Source: UBA1189 sp045126595
GTDB lineage: Bacteria > Bacteroidota > Bacteroidia > Bacteroidales > Bacteroidaceae
Length of the DNA: 23,909 nt
Direction of reading: 5' to 3'
NCBI GenBank assembly: GCA_045126595.1
Contig: JBGVOS010000166.1
Span: 1 to 23,909 of the forward strand
Positions 1-8,095 of this stretch are shown in pieces. Below the pieces are notes generated by a model. It did no database searches. It worked only from the letters and a program-made list of their open reading frames with translations, and was not told the origin of the DNA. Every line of letters starts with the position of its first letter. The stretch's first letter is position 1. The position numbers and the translations under genes are program-made.

Positions 1-737
1 CCCGACTCCACCTTGTTCACATTCTGTCCACCGGCACCCGATGAGCGGAAGGTATCCCACTTGATCTCGCCCTCATTGATCTCCACCTCAAAAGCTTCGG
101 CCTGAGGGAGGCAGGCTACGGTAGCAGCCGAGGTGTGCACACGACCTTGAGTCTCGGTAGCAGGCACGCGCTGCACGCGGTGCACACCCGACTCATACTT
201 GAGTGTGCCATACACCTTCTCACCGCTGACACTGAAGATGATTTCCTTGTATCCACCCGCAGTACCTTCGTTGAAGCTCGACACCTCCACGCGCCAACCC
301 TTCTGCTCGCAGTACTTCATGTACATCTTGAAGAGGTCGCCGGCAAAGAGCGCCGCCTCGTCGCCACCCGTACCGCCACGTATCTCCATGATGACGTTCT
401 TGTCGTCCTCGGGGTCGGCAGGCACGAGCAGCAGCTTGATCTCCTCCTCGAGAGCGGGAAGCAGTGTCTCGCACTGGTCAATCTCCTCGCGGGCCATCTC
501 GCGCATGTCGGCATCACTTTCGGTAGCAAAAAGCTCCTTGGCCTCGTCGAGCTGACGGGTGAGCTGTATGTAGCGGGCACGCGCCTCCATGAGTGCGCCC
601 AGCTCCTTGTATTCCTTGTTAAGCTTCACGAATCGGCGCATGTCGGCAATCACCGCAGGGTCGGTAATGAGGAGTTCTATCTCCTCATACTTGCCCACGA
701 GTCCGTCGAGTCGCGCCATCAGACTGTTTTCTGCCAT
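1..737 (-). CDS. prfA: Peptide chain release factor 1 (RF1), 3' end outside the window
   Basis: RF1 recognises UAA and UAG in the ribosomal A site and triggers release of the finished protein. About 245 residues are visible from ATG at 737-735; the C-terminal part lies beyond the left edge. The decoding tripeptide PAT is at residues 192-194, inside RVPATETQGRVHTS, and the catalytic GGQ is at 236-238, inside SSGAGGQNVNKVES. PAT rather than SPF identifies RF1 and not RF2. The N-terminal helical domain (MAENSLMARLDGL onward) has normal length, so the start is well supported. The gene is read from a Bacteroidota-type promoter about 30 bp upstream and is divergent from rlmN. No frameshift is seen in the visible part. 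Confidence 0.96.
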   Translation of the reverse strand, partial: MAENSLMARLDGLVGKYEEIELLITDPAVIADMRRFVKLNKEYKELGALMEARARYIQLTRQLDEAKELFATESDADMREMAREEIDQCETLLPALEEEIKLLLVPADPEDDKNVIMEIRGGTGGDEAALFAGDLFKMYMKYCEQKGWRVEVSSFNEGTAGGYKEIIFSVSGEKVYGTLKYESGVHRVQRVPATETQGRVHTSAATVACLPQAEAFEVEINEGEIKWDTFRSSGAGGQNVNKVES

Positions 738-766
738 ATAATATATAAGGTATGTGAAATAGGTTA

Positions 767-798
767 CAAAATTAGTGCATGCCGAGCGAAAAAACAAG
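767..798 (-). promoter_or_regulatory. prfA promoter, -33/-7 Bacteroidota type
   Basis: Read on the minus strand, a -33 CTTG (798-795) is followed after 20 bp by a -7 TAATTTTG (774-767), which fits TAnnTTTG exactly. Transcription would start near 760, giving a leader of about 23 nt to the prfA ATG. The spacer part TCGGCATGCAC matches spacers upstream of ftsY and resembles that of rlmN. The sequence around 787-817 can also fold imperfectly (AAGT/ACTT and A/T tracts). Confidence 0.7.
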
Positions 799-935
799 TT
801 TACTTGCATTTTTCCGAACTATATCTAAATTCAAGCAGATAAACCAGTAGATTAGATACTCCTCAACCACACAAGCAATTGTTTCAACTCGATTTAAACA
901 ATCAACAGAAACTTTCCAATTTACCGAGTTATCTT

Positions 936-966
936 TCAACATATTGTCAACATATTGTCAACATAT
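936..966 (+). repeat. 11-bp tandem direct repeat, 2.8 copies
   Basis: The unit TCAACATATTG occurs at 936-946 and 947-957, with a partial third copy at 958-966. The 11-bp period is close to one helical turn, so the copies lie on one face of the DNA. The function is unknown; a protein-binding site in the divergent prfA/rlmN region is one possibility. Confidence 0.75.
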
Positions 967-1118
967 CACAGCAAACACAACTACAATTAATTAATAGTTA
1001 CATGAAGATAAAACATTGATACAAAAGCAAAGAGAATCAGTATAACCTGCAACATTCCAATAAAAGGTTTCCTCTAAACTATGAAATTTAATCACACACC
1101 GAAAAACCATAAACAAAA

Positions 1119-1150
1119 CTTGCTTTTTCGCCCATCATTCACTAAATTTG
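1119..1150 (+). promoter_or_regulatory. rlmN operon promoter, -33/-7 Bacteroidota type
   Basis: A -33 CTTG (1119-1122), 20 bp of spacer and a -7 TAAATTTG (1143-1150) match the Bacteroidota consensus. The predicted start of transcription is near 1157, only about 13 nt before the rlmN ATG. The spacer shares TTTTTCGC and ATnCACTAA with the prfA promoter on the opposite strand. Confidence 0.7.
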
Positions 1151-1170
1151 TCATTTATTTATAAGAGCAA

Positions 1171-2202
1171 ATGAGCGAATCAAAGAAGAAACTATTAGGT
1201 ATGGACCTTGCAGAAATGCAAGCTGTAGCGAAGGAGATGGGAATGCCAAACTTTGCGGCACGCCAGATAATGGAGTGGATATACGTGAAGCGAGCACGCT
1301 CAATAGATGATATGACCAACCTCTCGCTCAAACATCGGGAAGCGCTGAGTCAACGGTACGAAGTAGGCATCAACGATCCCATAGAAGGTATATATTCGGT
1401 GGATGGCACCATCAAATATCTCTTCAAAATACGCGAAGGACAGTTCGTAGAAGCGGTATATATTCCCGATGACGACCGCGCCACACTGTGTGTATCGTCA
1501 CAAGTGGGCTGCAAGATGCACTGTGCCTTCTGCATGACAGGCCGCCAAGGCTTCAGCGCTCACCTCACGGCGGGAGAAATACTCAACCAGTTCTACGCCA
1601 TCCCTGAGAGCGCATCGCTCACCAATGTGGTGATGATGGGCATGGGCGAGCCGCTCGACAACACCGATGAGGTATTGAAGGCGCTACGCCTCATCACCGA
1701 CACCAAGTTGTTGGCATGGAGCCCCCGACGCATCACTCTCTCCACAGTGGGGGTGAAGGGCAATCTCAAACGCTTCCTAGATGAAAGTGAATGTCACCTG
1801 GCCATCAGCCTACATGCTCCTACCCCACAGCTTCGTTCCGAGCTGATGCCGGCCGAGCGCATTTATTCCATTACCGAGATGGTGGAGATGCTGCATCAGT
1901 ATGACTTCGCAGGGCAGCGCCGCCTATCGTTCGAATACATCCTTTTCGATGGGGTAAACGACACGTTGGCTGATGCCCGAAAACTCGTCCGCCTGCTCGA
2001 CGGATTGCAGTGTCGCATCAACCTCATTCGTTTCCATGCCATCCCTGACTCAGAACTCGACGGTGTGCCGATGGAGCGTATGATAGCCTTCCGCGACTAC
2101 CTGACACGCCACGGTTTGTTCACCACAATACGTGCATCGCGAGGCGAAGACATTTACGCAGCATGCGGTATGCTATCAACTAAAAAACTTAAAAACTCAT
2201 AA
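1171..2202 (+). CDS. rlmN: Dual-specificity RNA adenine-C2 methyltransferase RlmN
   Basis: RlmN is a radical-SAM enzyme that methylates C2 of A2503 in 23S rRNA and A37 in some tRNAs. The 343-residue length is normal for the family. The radical-SAM cluster motif is C114-x3-C118-x2-C121 (GCKMHCAFC). The two catalytic cysteines are also present: one in ATLCVSSQ (C107) and the C-terminal one that carries the methyl group, in YAACGML (C332). The GMGEPL motif lies near residue 157. The start is supported by the promoter ending 20 bp upstream and by the usual N-terminal helical region. The DUF4837 lipoprotein gene begins 13 bp after the stop, so the two are probably co-transcribed. Confidence 0.96.
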   Translation: MSESKKKLLGMDLAEMQAVAKEMGMPNFAARQIMEWIYVKRARSIDDMTNLSLKHREALSQRYEVGINDPIEGIYSVDGTIKYLFKIREGQFVEAVYIPDDDRATLCVSSQVGCKMHCAFCMTGRQGFSAHLTAGEILNQFYAIPESASLTNVVMMGMGEPLDNTDEVLKALRLITDTKLLAWSPRRITLSTVGVKGNLKRFLDESECHLAISLHAPTPQLRSELMPAERIYSITEMVEMLHQYDFAGQRRLSFEYILFDGVNDTLADARKLVRLLDGLQCRINLIRFHAIPDSELDGVPMERMIAFRDYLTRHGLFTTIRASRGEDIYAACGMLSTKKLKNS

Positions 2203-2215
2203 ACTACCAACCATA

Positions 2216-3364
2216 ATGAAAAAGATTTTCACTTATATGACTGCCAGCTTCATGGCACTATGTATTACTAATTGTAGCGACAGTAATAGTAAAAAAGAAA
2301 TTTCCCAAGAGGCGACCAAGAAGGAAAGCGTGAAGAAGGAACAGTCCAAGAAAACCGCCCAACAGAAGAAAAACAAGAAAAGTCTCATGATGCCCAACGC
2401 CAGTGGACTGCCCTACGAGATGCTCGTAGTGATGGATGATGAGCAATGGGAACGTCCCTTGGGCCGAGCTGTATTCAATGTGCTCGACAGTGATGTACCA
2501 GGTCTACCCCAACCAGAACGTTCATTCCGCATCACTCGCGTAGAACCCAGCGGCATGAAAAGCAACATGTTCCGTATCATGCGCAATATCATCAAGGTAG
2601 ATATTCAGAAAGACCGGTATACACAACCCAAACTCAAGTTTTCCCGCGATGTATATTCCTATCCCCAGATGGTGATGACTCTACAAGCACCCGATGAGGC
2701 GAGCCTAGCACAATTCGTAGAGAAGAATTCACAATCTATTATCGATTTCTTTACTAAAGCAGAAATGAACCGCGAGATAAACAACCTGCGCGAAAAGCAC
2801 AATCCCGAGGTATCACGCCTCGCAGGAGAGATACTCGATGTAGACGTATGGGTACCCTGGGAAATAAGCAAGTATAAAAAGGGAAAGGACTTTCTATGGG
2901 CATCAACCAACACGGGCAAAAAGGATATGAGCATCGTACTCTATTCGTACCCTTACACTGACAAGAACACTTTTACCCTCGAGTATTTTCTAAACAAGCG
3001 CGACTCGGTAATGAAAGCCAACATTCCTGGAGGTCCCGAAGGAAGTTACATGACGACCAACCACGACTATGTATACGTAGAGGATGCTACCGTGCATGGC
3101 AAGTATGCCCAAGTGGCACGCGGTCTGTGGCACGTAAAGGGTGACCGCATGGGAGGGCCTTTCGTCTCGCACTCTCGCGTAGATGAGCTAAACGGACGTG
3201 TCATCGTAGCCGAAGCTTTCGTTTATGCCCCCGAGTCACTGAAGCGCGACCTAATACGTCGCATGGAGGCTGCACTCTACACCTTGCAATTGCCACAACA
3301 AAAGGAGGTAAACAACCTCTCATACAGTCTTGACGAAATTGTCATAGAACCCGATCTTAAATAA
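2216..3364 (+). CDS. DUF4837 family lipoprotein
   Basis: The function is unknown. The 382-residue protein starts at the ATG of MKKIFTYM; an upstream in-frame ATG at 2132 lies inside rlmN and would put the signal peptide in the middle of the protein. The first 20 residues form a lipoprotein signal with a loose lipobox (CITNC, lipidated Cys20). A Lys/Glu/Gln-rich tether runs to about residue 60. The remainder, with motifs such as GLPYEMLVV, DVWVPWE and GLWHVKGDRMGGPF, resembles the Bacteroidota-specific DUF4837 family from memory. It lies between rlmN and pdxA in a tight plus-strand unit, an arrangement I believe is common in Bacteroidales. It is likely anchored in the envelope. The family assignment is firm but no activity can be given. 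Confidence 0.85.
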   Translation: MKKIFTYMTASFMALCITNCSDSNSKKEISQEATKKESVKKEQSKKTAQQKKNKKSLMMPNASGLPYEMLVVMDDEQWERPLGRAVFNVLDSDVPGLPQPERSFRITRVEPSGMKSNMFRIMRNIIKVDIQKDRYTQPKLKFSRDVYSYPQMVMTLQAPDEASLAQFVEKNSQSIIDFFTKAEMNREINNLREKHNPEVSRLAGEILDVDVWVPWEISKYKKGKDFLWASTNTGKKDMSIVLYSYPYTDKNTFTLEYFLNKRDSVMKANIPGGPEGSYMTTNHDYVYVEDATVHGKYAQVARGLWHVKGDRMGGPFVSHSRVDELNGRVIVAEAFVYAPESLKRDLIRRMEAALYTLQLPQQKEVNNLSYSLDEIVIEPDLK

Positions 3365-3407
3365 CCAACCAGCCAAACTGGCTAATATAATACTAAAATC
3401 ATACATT

Positions 3408-4487
3408 ATGGAACAAAACAAGATAAAAATCGGCATCACACAGGGCGATGTCAACGGCATAGGCTACGAGGTAATCCTTAAAGCTTTCGAGGCCCCTACA
3501 ATATTCGAACTATGCACCCCTATCGTATATGGTTCGCCCAAGATAATGACTTATCACCGCAAAGCACTTGAATTGGAAACTTCATTCACCATCATCAACT
3601 CGGCTGCCGAAGCAGTACATGGGCGTCTTAACGTAGTCAACTGTAACGATGATGAAGTAAAGGTTGAATTGGGAAAACCCTCTCGAGAATCGGGTAAGGC
3701 AGCCTTCGAAGCACTGGAGCGTGCGATGGCCGAATACAAAGAAGGGATGTTCGACGTACTTGTCACTGCCCCCATCCACAAACAGATGATACAGTCGGAA
3801 ACCTTTACCTTTCCTGGACACACCGAATATATAGAGCAGAACGTAGGCGAGGGGGCCAAGGCACTAATGATTCTCGCAAATGAGACTCTACGCGTGGCAC
3901 TCGTCACTGGACACGTACCTGTAACCAAGATCACCTCTACGTTCACACAGGAACTCATACAGGAAAAGCTCTCTATCTTCAACACTTCACTCAAGCAAGA
4001 CTTTGGCATCGGCGCACCTCGCATTGCTGTGCTCGCCCTCAACCCACATGCCGGCGATGGGGGCGTCATTGGCACCGAGGAAGAAACCATCATTACCCCC
4101 GCAATCAAAGCCATGCGTGAGCAAGGTATACTTTGCTATGGTCCCTTCCCTGCTGACGGATTCATGGGTAGTGGTTCCTTCAATCACTTTGATGGCGTGC
4201 TTGCCATGTATCATGACCAGGGTCTCATTCCCTTCAAGGTATTAGCCATGGAGAATGGTGTGAACTTTACCGCAGGCCTCCCCATAGTGCGCACTTCACC
4301 CGATCATGGTACCGCATTTGATATTGCAGGCAAAAATCAAGCCTCGCCCGACTCGTTCCGCCAGGCACTCTATATGGCCATCGACATCCATCGTAATCGC
4401 AAAAGTGATGCCGAAGCACACCGCAATCCGCTGCGCAAGCTCTACTTTGAGAAGCGCGATGATAGCGACAAACTTAAACTGGATTAA
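3408..4487 (+). CDS. pdxA: 4-hydroxythreonine-4-phosphate dehydrogenase PdxA
   Basis: PdxA oxidises 4-phosphooxy-threonine with NAD+ in the DXP-dependent route to pyridoxal phosphate, in the cytoplasm. The protein has 359 residues. The N-terminal GITQGDVNGIG matches the family. The substrate-binding pair HT is at 138-139 (FPGHTEY). The three metal-binding histidines are seen at H169 (TGHVPVT), H214 (NPHAGDGG) and H269 (MYHDQG), spaced as in the E. coli enzyme. The start ATG lies 43 bp after the DUF4837 stop, and the nucleotidyltransferase gene starts 10 bp after the pdxA stop. The gap upstream holds only a small AGCCA/TGGCT hairpin. Confidence 0.96.
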   Translation: MEQNKIKIGITQGDVNGIGYEVILKAFEAPTIFELCTPIVYGSPKIMTYHRKALELETSFTIINSAAEAVHGRLNVVNCNDDEVKVELGKPSRESGKAAFEALERAMAEYKEGMFDVLVTAPIHKQMIQSETFTFPGHTEYIEQNVGEGAKALMILANETLRVALVTGHVPVTKITSTFTQELIQEKLSIFNTSLKQDFGIGAPRIAVLALNPHAGDGGVIGTEEETIITPAIKAMREQGILCYGPFPADGFMGSGSFNHFDGVLAMYHDQGLIPFKVLAMENGVNFTAGLPIVRTSPDHGTAFDIAGKNQASPDSFRQALYMAIDIHRNRKSDAEAHRNPLRKLYFEKRDDSDKLKLD

Positions 4488-4497
4488 AATAGGAGTT

Positions 4498-5199
4498 ATG
4501 CTCTACGCTATTCTCGCAGCTGGCGAAGGTTCCCGTTTAGCCCAAGAGGGATGCGAGGTTCCCAAACCCTTAGTGCGCATACAGGGTGAGACGCTCATCG
4601 GGCGTCTCATCCGCGTATTCATCGCCAACGGAGCTACCCGCATCGTTGTCATCACCAACGAACAACACACCGCCACCGCAGACTACCTGCGTGGCCTTAC
4701 ACTGCCCGTACCTCTCGATATCGTAGTGCAATCGACCCCCAGCTCCATGCATAGCCTCTACGCTATCCGCGACTATCTTGCCACCGAAGAGCACTTCTGC
4801 CTTACTACTGTCGACACGATTTTTTCCGAAAGCGAATTCACTCGCTATATCAACACTTTCAGGAACAGTAACCTCGATGGGCTCATGGCTGTAACCACTT
4901 ATGTCGACGACGAGAAACCACTCTACGTACAGACTACCGATGAGCTCACTATCACCAACTTCTGTGACATTCGCGAGGAACGTTGCCACCACGTATCAGG
5001 TGGTATATACTGCCTCACACGGAAGTCACTCATCACGCTGTCGCACTGCATTAAACAAGGGCAGGCACGCATGCGTAATTTCCAACGTCAACTCGTGACC
5101 GATGGCTTCCACTTACGTGCCTACCCTTTCAACAAAATCATTGATGTAGATCACTGCTCCGACATACCTAAAGCAGAAGTATTAATAAAATCATTCTAA
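4498..5199 (+). CDS. Sugar-phosphate nucleotidyltransferase, MurU-like
   Basis: This 233-residue protein has the NTP-transferase fold that joins a nucleoside triphosphate to a sugar 1-phosphate or a similar phosphate. The signature L6AAGEGSRL14 binds the nucleotide phosphates, PKP at 22-24 follows as expected, D106 in TTVDTIF is the likely metal ligand, and DVD at 216-218 is the second acidic site. The start ATG is chosen because the signature must lie at the N terminus and because TAGGAG stands just upstream; in-frame ATGs farther upstream lie inside pdxA. The size and motifs resemble MurNAc/GlcNAc-1-phosphate uridylyltransferases, but the substrate cannot be read from sequence. It is the last gene of the plus-strand unit and its stop lies 7 bp from that of the converging HU-LysM gene. 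Confidence 0.8.
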   Translation: MLYAILAAGEGSRLAQEGCEVPKPLVRIQGETLIGRLIRVFIANGATRIVVITNEQHTATADYLRGLTLPVPLDIVVQSTPSSMHSLYAIRDYLATEEHFCLTTVDTIFSESEFTRYINTFRNSNLDGLMAVTTYVDDEKPLYVQTTDELTITNFCDIREERCHHVSGGIYCLTRKSLITLSHCIKQGQARMRNFQRQLVTDGFHLRAYPFNKIIDVDHCSDIPKAEVLIKSF

Positions 5200-5206
5200 A
5201 CTTATT

Positions 5207-6454
5207 CTATCGATTATTCCTCAAAACAGGAATATTTACCATCTGACCTATCGCGACATTATTGAAGTCTTCCATTCGATTATACTTAACAATATATGGC
5301 CATAAGCGTTTGTCGCCATAGTACATATTGGCCAATTGAATAATAGTTTCGCCACGCTTCAACTCATGAACCACGAATGTACCATTCATCGTATAATCTG
5401 TGGTGTCGGCCGGAGTGATGTCCTTTATGGCCTTAGCCTTCAATGATTCGGTAAGCGTCACTGCACAGAAGTTGTCCTCAGCAACCGGTGTCTTAGGTTC
5501 TTCGACCTTAGGATTTGCATTCTCTACGGCAACAGGGATCGATGCCTCCTGCACTGTGTCACCGGTTTGTTGGTCTGCTTGCGTGACACTGTCGGACTGA
5601 CCTTCCGATGCAGTAGGAGTTTCCTCCTTTTCTATTGGAAGCTGTCGCTCCGCTTTTAGTTCATCGCCCCACTCCGTTCCAAGTTCCTCTTCCAAATTAG
5701 ACTTAACTACAATATCTTTATACTCCTCAGAATCTTCTTCATATAATATCTCATCAGATTTGGGCATAAAAATAATCCATCCAAAAAGGATAGCAAGTAT
5801 AGCGACAAAGGCAAATAGAGTCAGCCTGCATCCGCGACCTCTGCGCTTCTTGAGAACTTGCACGGAGACATCCTCTTTCATCACTTCATCTTGTATTGTT
5901 GTTTCTGAAATTTCTTCAATAGTCTCAATTGTTTCTCCAGCAGCTGTTTCGGCTGTCTCTTCAGCAACAACTTCAATTTGTGTTTCAGCAACAGCCTCTA
6001 AGAGTTCTTCCGCACGGGTCTCTTCAGGCGTTTTCTCGACCGAAATTTCAACAATCTCTTCCTCCGTTGTTTCATTGCTTTCATTTTCATCAGCAAGTAC
6101 CTCAGATGTTACTACCTCCTCTTCTGCAGGATAACCATCATTAAGCTCTGTAGGCTCAAAATGGGCGAAAGGACGGTTCACGAGTTCCTTCATTGCACTA
6201 TCAGGGGTAAAGGTCACTTTGCGGTATCCCTTAATGGTAATGCGATCACCCGTGTTCACATCCACACTGTCGCGGTCACTCATCTCTTGCACCTTGAAAG
6301 TTCCCAATCCCTTGACCTTCACCATACCATCCTCCTGCAAGCCTTTTTCTATGGTTTCTATGAAAACATGCATGAAGTTGTCGGCTGCCTCACGGGTAAG
6401 GCCATTCCTTACCGCCAGCTCTTCGGCTATATTGCTCAGTGAAATCTTTCCCAT
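5207..6454 (-). CDS. HU-domain protein with one membrane segment and C-terminal LysM
   Basis: This 415-residue protein joins three parts. Residues 1-93 are an HU/IHF-like DNA-binding domain, with VKVKGLGTFKV at 45-55 and a beta-arm region to about 90. Residues 94-200 form an acidic Glu/Thr/Val-rich linker. A basic patch KKRRGRGCR (202-210) precedes a single hydrophobic segment (211-230), which by the positive-inside rule puts the HU domain in the cytoplasm. A Glu/Pro/Thr-rich stretch follows, then a LysM domain at about 360-411 (VHELKRGETIIQLANMYYG), which in known families binds peptidoglycan. This suggests a link between DNA and cell wall, but no such function is shown here. It is the last gene of the ftsY unit, 12 bp behind another HU gene. 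Confidence 0.88.
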   Translation of the reverse strand: MGKISLSNIAEELAVRNGLTREAADNFMHVFIETIEKGLQEDGMVKVKGLGTFKVQEMSDRDSVDVNTGDRITIKGYRKVTFTPDSAMKELVNRPFAHFEPTELNDGYPAEEEVVTSEVLADENESNETTEEEIVEISVEKTPEETRAEELLEAVAETQIEVVAEETAETAAGETIETIEEISETTIQDEVMKEDVSVQVLKKRRGRGCRLTLFAFVAILAILFGWIIFMPKSDEILYEEDSEEYKDIVVKSNLEEELGTEWGDELKAERQLPIEKEETPTASEGQSDSVTQADQQTGDTVQEASIPVAVENANPKVEEPKTPVAEDNFCAVTLTESLKAKAIKDITPADTTDYTMNGTFVVHELKRGETIIQLANMYYGDKRLWPYIVKYNRMEDFNNVAIGQMVNIPVLRNNR

Positions 6455-6466
6455 ACGTATGTCGGA

Positions 6467-6745
6467 TTATTCGGCATTAAATTTCTCTTTCAGCACATTG
6501 CTCTGCTTGAAGGAGAGCAGCAACTTTGGGGGAATGAGGTATCGCTTCCCTGTTGTAGGATTCACCGAGACGCGCTCCATCTTTTTCTTTACCTCGAAGT
6601 TTCCGAACGATGAGATGCTCACCACATCATCCTGTTGGAAATGCTCTTCAAGTATTCTGAGCGTGTCGTTCACCAGCTTGGTGGTAGCACCGACCGACTG
6701 ATTGGTCTGACGGGACAGCTCAGTGATAAAATCCTTGTTGTTCAT
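6467..6745 (-). CDS. HU family DNA-binding protein
   Basis: This is a 92-residue HU/IHF-fold protein that would bind and bend DNA as a dimer. Characteristic parts are the N-terminal helix pair (MNNKDFITELSRQTNQS), ISSFGNFEV at about 44-52, the beta-arm NPTTGK and IPPK, and the C-terminal FKQSNVLKEKF. The usual Arg before NP in the arm is replaced (VSVNP), so it is a divergent member and not the main HU. It starts 2 nt after the rimO stop and ends 12 bp before the HU-LysM gene, so the two HU-fold proteins are made from one unit and could form a mixed dimer (inference). Confidence 0.9.
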   Translation of the reverse strand: MNNKDFITELSRQTNQSVGATTKLVNDTLRILEEHFQQDDVVSISSFGNFEVKKKMERVSVNPTTGKRYLIPPKLLLSFKQSNVLKEKFNAE

Positions 6746-6747
6746 GC

Positions 6748-8070
6748 TTATTTCACTTTTCCATATAAATCGAATTCGTCTGCCGCGGTAATCTCCACCA
6801 TGTAGTACCGCCCTATCTCCACGTCGTTCTCCTCCTTGAGCAGCAGTACCTCGGGGTCTACCTCAGGCGAGTCGTACTGAGTGCGACCCACGTAGTAGTT
6901 GCCCTCCTCACGGTCGATGACCACCTGCTTCGTCTGTCCTATGCTTGCAGCACTCACCTCCTCGGCAATACGCTGCTGTATGCGCATCAGACGATCGAGA
7001 CGGTTTTGCTTCACCTCATCTTCAATGTCATCTTCGTAATGCTCGGCAGCATAGGTACCTTCCTCTTCAGAATAGGCAAAGGCGCCCATGCGCTCGAAGC
7101 GCATCTCCTTGACAAACTGCACCAGCTCCTCGAACTCCTCGTCGGTCTCACCGGGGAAGCCCACCATCAGCGTGGTACGCAAATAGATGCCCGGCACCTC
7201 CTGGCGGATGGCACGCAACAGAGCAATAGTCTCCTCCTTATTGATATTGCGGCGCATGCGCTTCAGTACATCGGTGCTCACATGCTGTAGGGCGATATCA
7301 AGGTATTTGCACACGTTGTCTCGCTCACGCATCACACGCAGCAAGTCCATGGGGAAGTGTGTGGGGTAGCCATAGTGCAGGCGTATCCACTTCACACCCT
7401 CCACGTCGGAGATGCGCTCCACGAGTTCGGCTATGCTCTGCTTCTTGTAGAGGTCCACGCCATAGTATGTGAGGTCCTGGGCGATGAGCTGTATCTCCGT
7501 CACGCCCTGGCCCACGAGCAGCCGCACCTCCTTGACAATCTCCTCCATCGGACGGCTCACATGGTGGCCTGTAATGATGGGGATGGCACAGTAGGCACAC
7601 GTGCGGTCACACCCCTCGGAAATCTTCACGTAGGCATAGTGCTGCGGAGTGGTCTGAACCCTATCCAATTGAGAAGCGAGAGTTGAACATTGAGAATTAT
7701 CTTCATCCAAATTCTCTTTCAAGTCCTTCACTAAATTGGCCCAGTCAAACTTGCCGTAATATTTGTCTACCTGCGGTATCTCTTCGCCCAGTTCGGCCAT
7801 GTAACGTTCTGAGAGGCATCCCATCACGAATACTTTGCGTACGCGGCGCTTGCGTTTCAAGTCACACACCTCGAGAATCATGTTGATAGATTCCTCTTTG
7901 GCGTCGCCGATAAATCCGCACGTATTGATGACTACTATCTCGCCATTCACCTTGTCGGGGTTATGGCGCAGGGTATAGCCGCTCTCTTCCAAGAGCTTCA
8001 TCAGTTTCTCCGAATCGACCAGATTCTTTGAGCAGCCGAGTGTGATAACGTCTATTTGATTCTTGATCAT
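6748..8070 (-). CDS. rimO: Ribosomal protein S12 methylthiotransferase RimO
   Basis: RimO adds a methylthio group to a conserved Asp of ribosomal protein S12, using two iron-sulfur clusters and SAM. The 440-residue protein has the MTTase N domain with C13, C51 and C85 (TLGCSKN, NTCGF, MGCLSE), the radical-SAM motif C154-x3-C158-x2-C161 (SEGCDRTCAYC), and a C-terminal TRAM domain from about residue 372. The start ATG at 8070 is chosen because MIKNQIDVITLGCSKN is the usual N terminus; the longer ATG at 8115 would overlap ftsY. The linker at residues 124-135 is encoded by a tract resembling the intergenic repeats of this genome (7667-7699). It follows ftsY by 25 bp. Confidence 0.96.
   Translation of the reverse strand: MIKNQIDVITLGCSKNLVDSEKLMKLLEESGYTLRHNPDKVNGEIVVINTCGFIGDAKEESINMILEVCDLKRKRRVRKVFVMGCLSERYMAELGEEIPQVDKYYGKFDWANLVKDLKENLDEDNSQCSTLASQLDRVQTTPQHYAYVKISEGCDRTCAYCAIPIITGHHVSRPMEEIVKEVRLLVGQGVTEIQLIAQDLTYYGVDLYKKQSIAELVERISDVEGVKWIRLHYGYPTHFPMDLLRVMRERDNVCKYLDIALQHVSTDVLKRMRRNINKEETIALLRAIRQEVPGIYLRTTLMVGFPGETDEEFEELVQFVKEMRFERMGAFAYSEEEGTYAAEHYEDDIEDEVKQNRLDRLMRIQQRIAEEVSAASIGQTKQVVIDREEGNYYVGRTQYDSPEVDPEVLLLKEENDVEIGRYYMVEITAADEFDLYGKVK
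7667..7699 (-). repeat. Repeat-like AATTCTCAA tract inside rimO
   Basis: Read on the minus strand, the tract begins TAATTCTCAATGTTCAAC and ends CTTCTCAATT. It resembles the intergenic tracts at 15774-15797 and 21180-21210. It encodes RimO residues 124-135, in the variable linker between the MTTase and radical-SAM domains, without breaking the frame. Confidence 0.5.
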
Positions 8071-8095
8071 GTTTATATAGTCTGTTGTCCCCAAT

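Larger units (their letters stand above)
738..1170. other. Divergent intergenic region prfA/rlmN
   Basis: This AT-rich stretch of 433 bases holds no convincing gene. It contains the prfA promoter (767-798, minus), an 11-bp tandem repeat (936-966) and the rlmN promoter (1119-1150, plus). The part from about 800 to 1118 has many stops in all frames and only trivial ORFs. Confidence 0.8.

Noticed and set aside
135..842. Plus-strand ORF of 235 codons
   Set aside because: It is antisense to prfA, whose RF1 motifs (PAT, GGQ) are clear on the minus strand, and its product has no recognisable domain.
936..966. Origin-type iterons or DnaA boxes
   Set aside because: The 11-bp unit lacks a DnaA-box match, there are fewer than three copies, and no replication gene is adjacent.
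2132..2215. Longer N terminus for the DUF4837 protein
   Set aside because: It would overlap rlmN and bury the lipoprotein signal; the ATG at 2216 gives a proper signal peptide.
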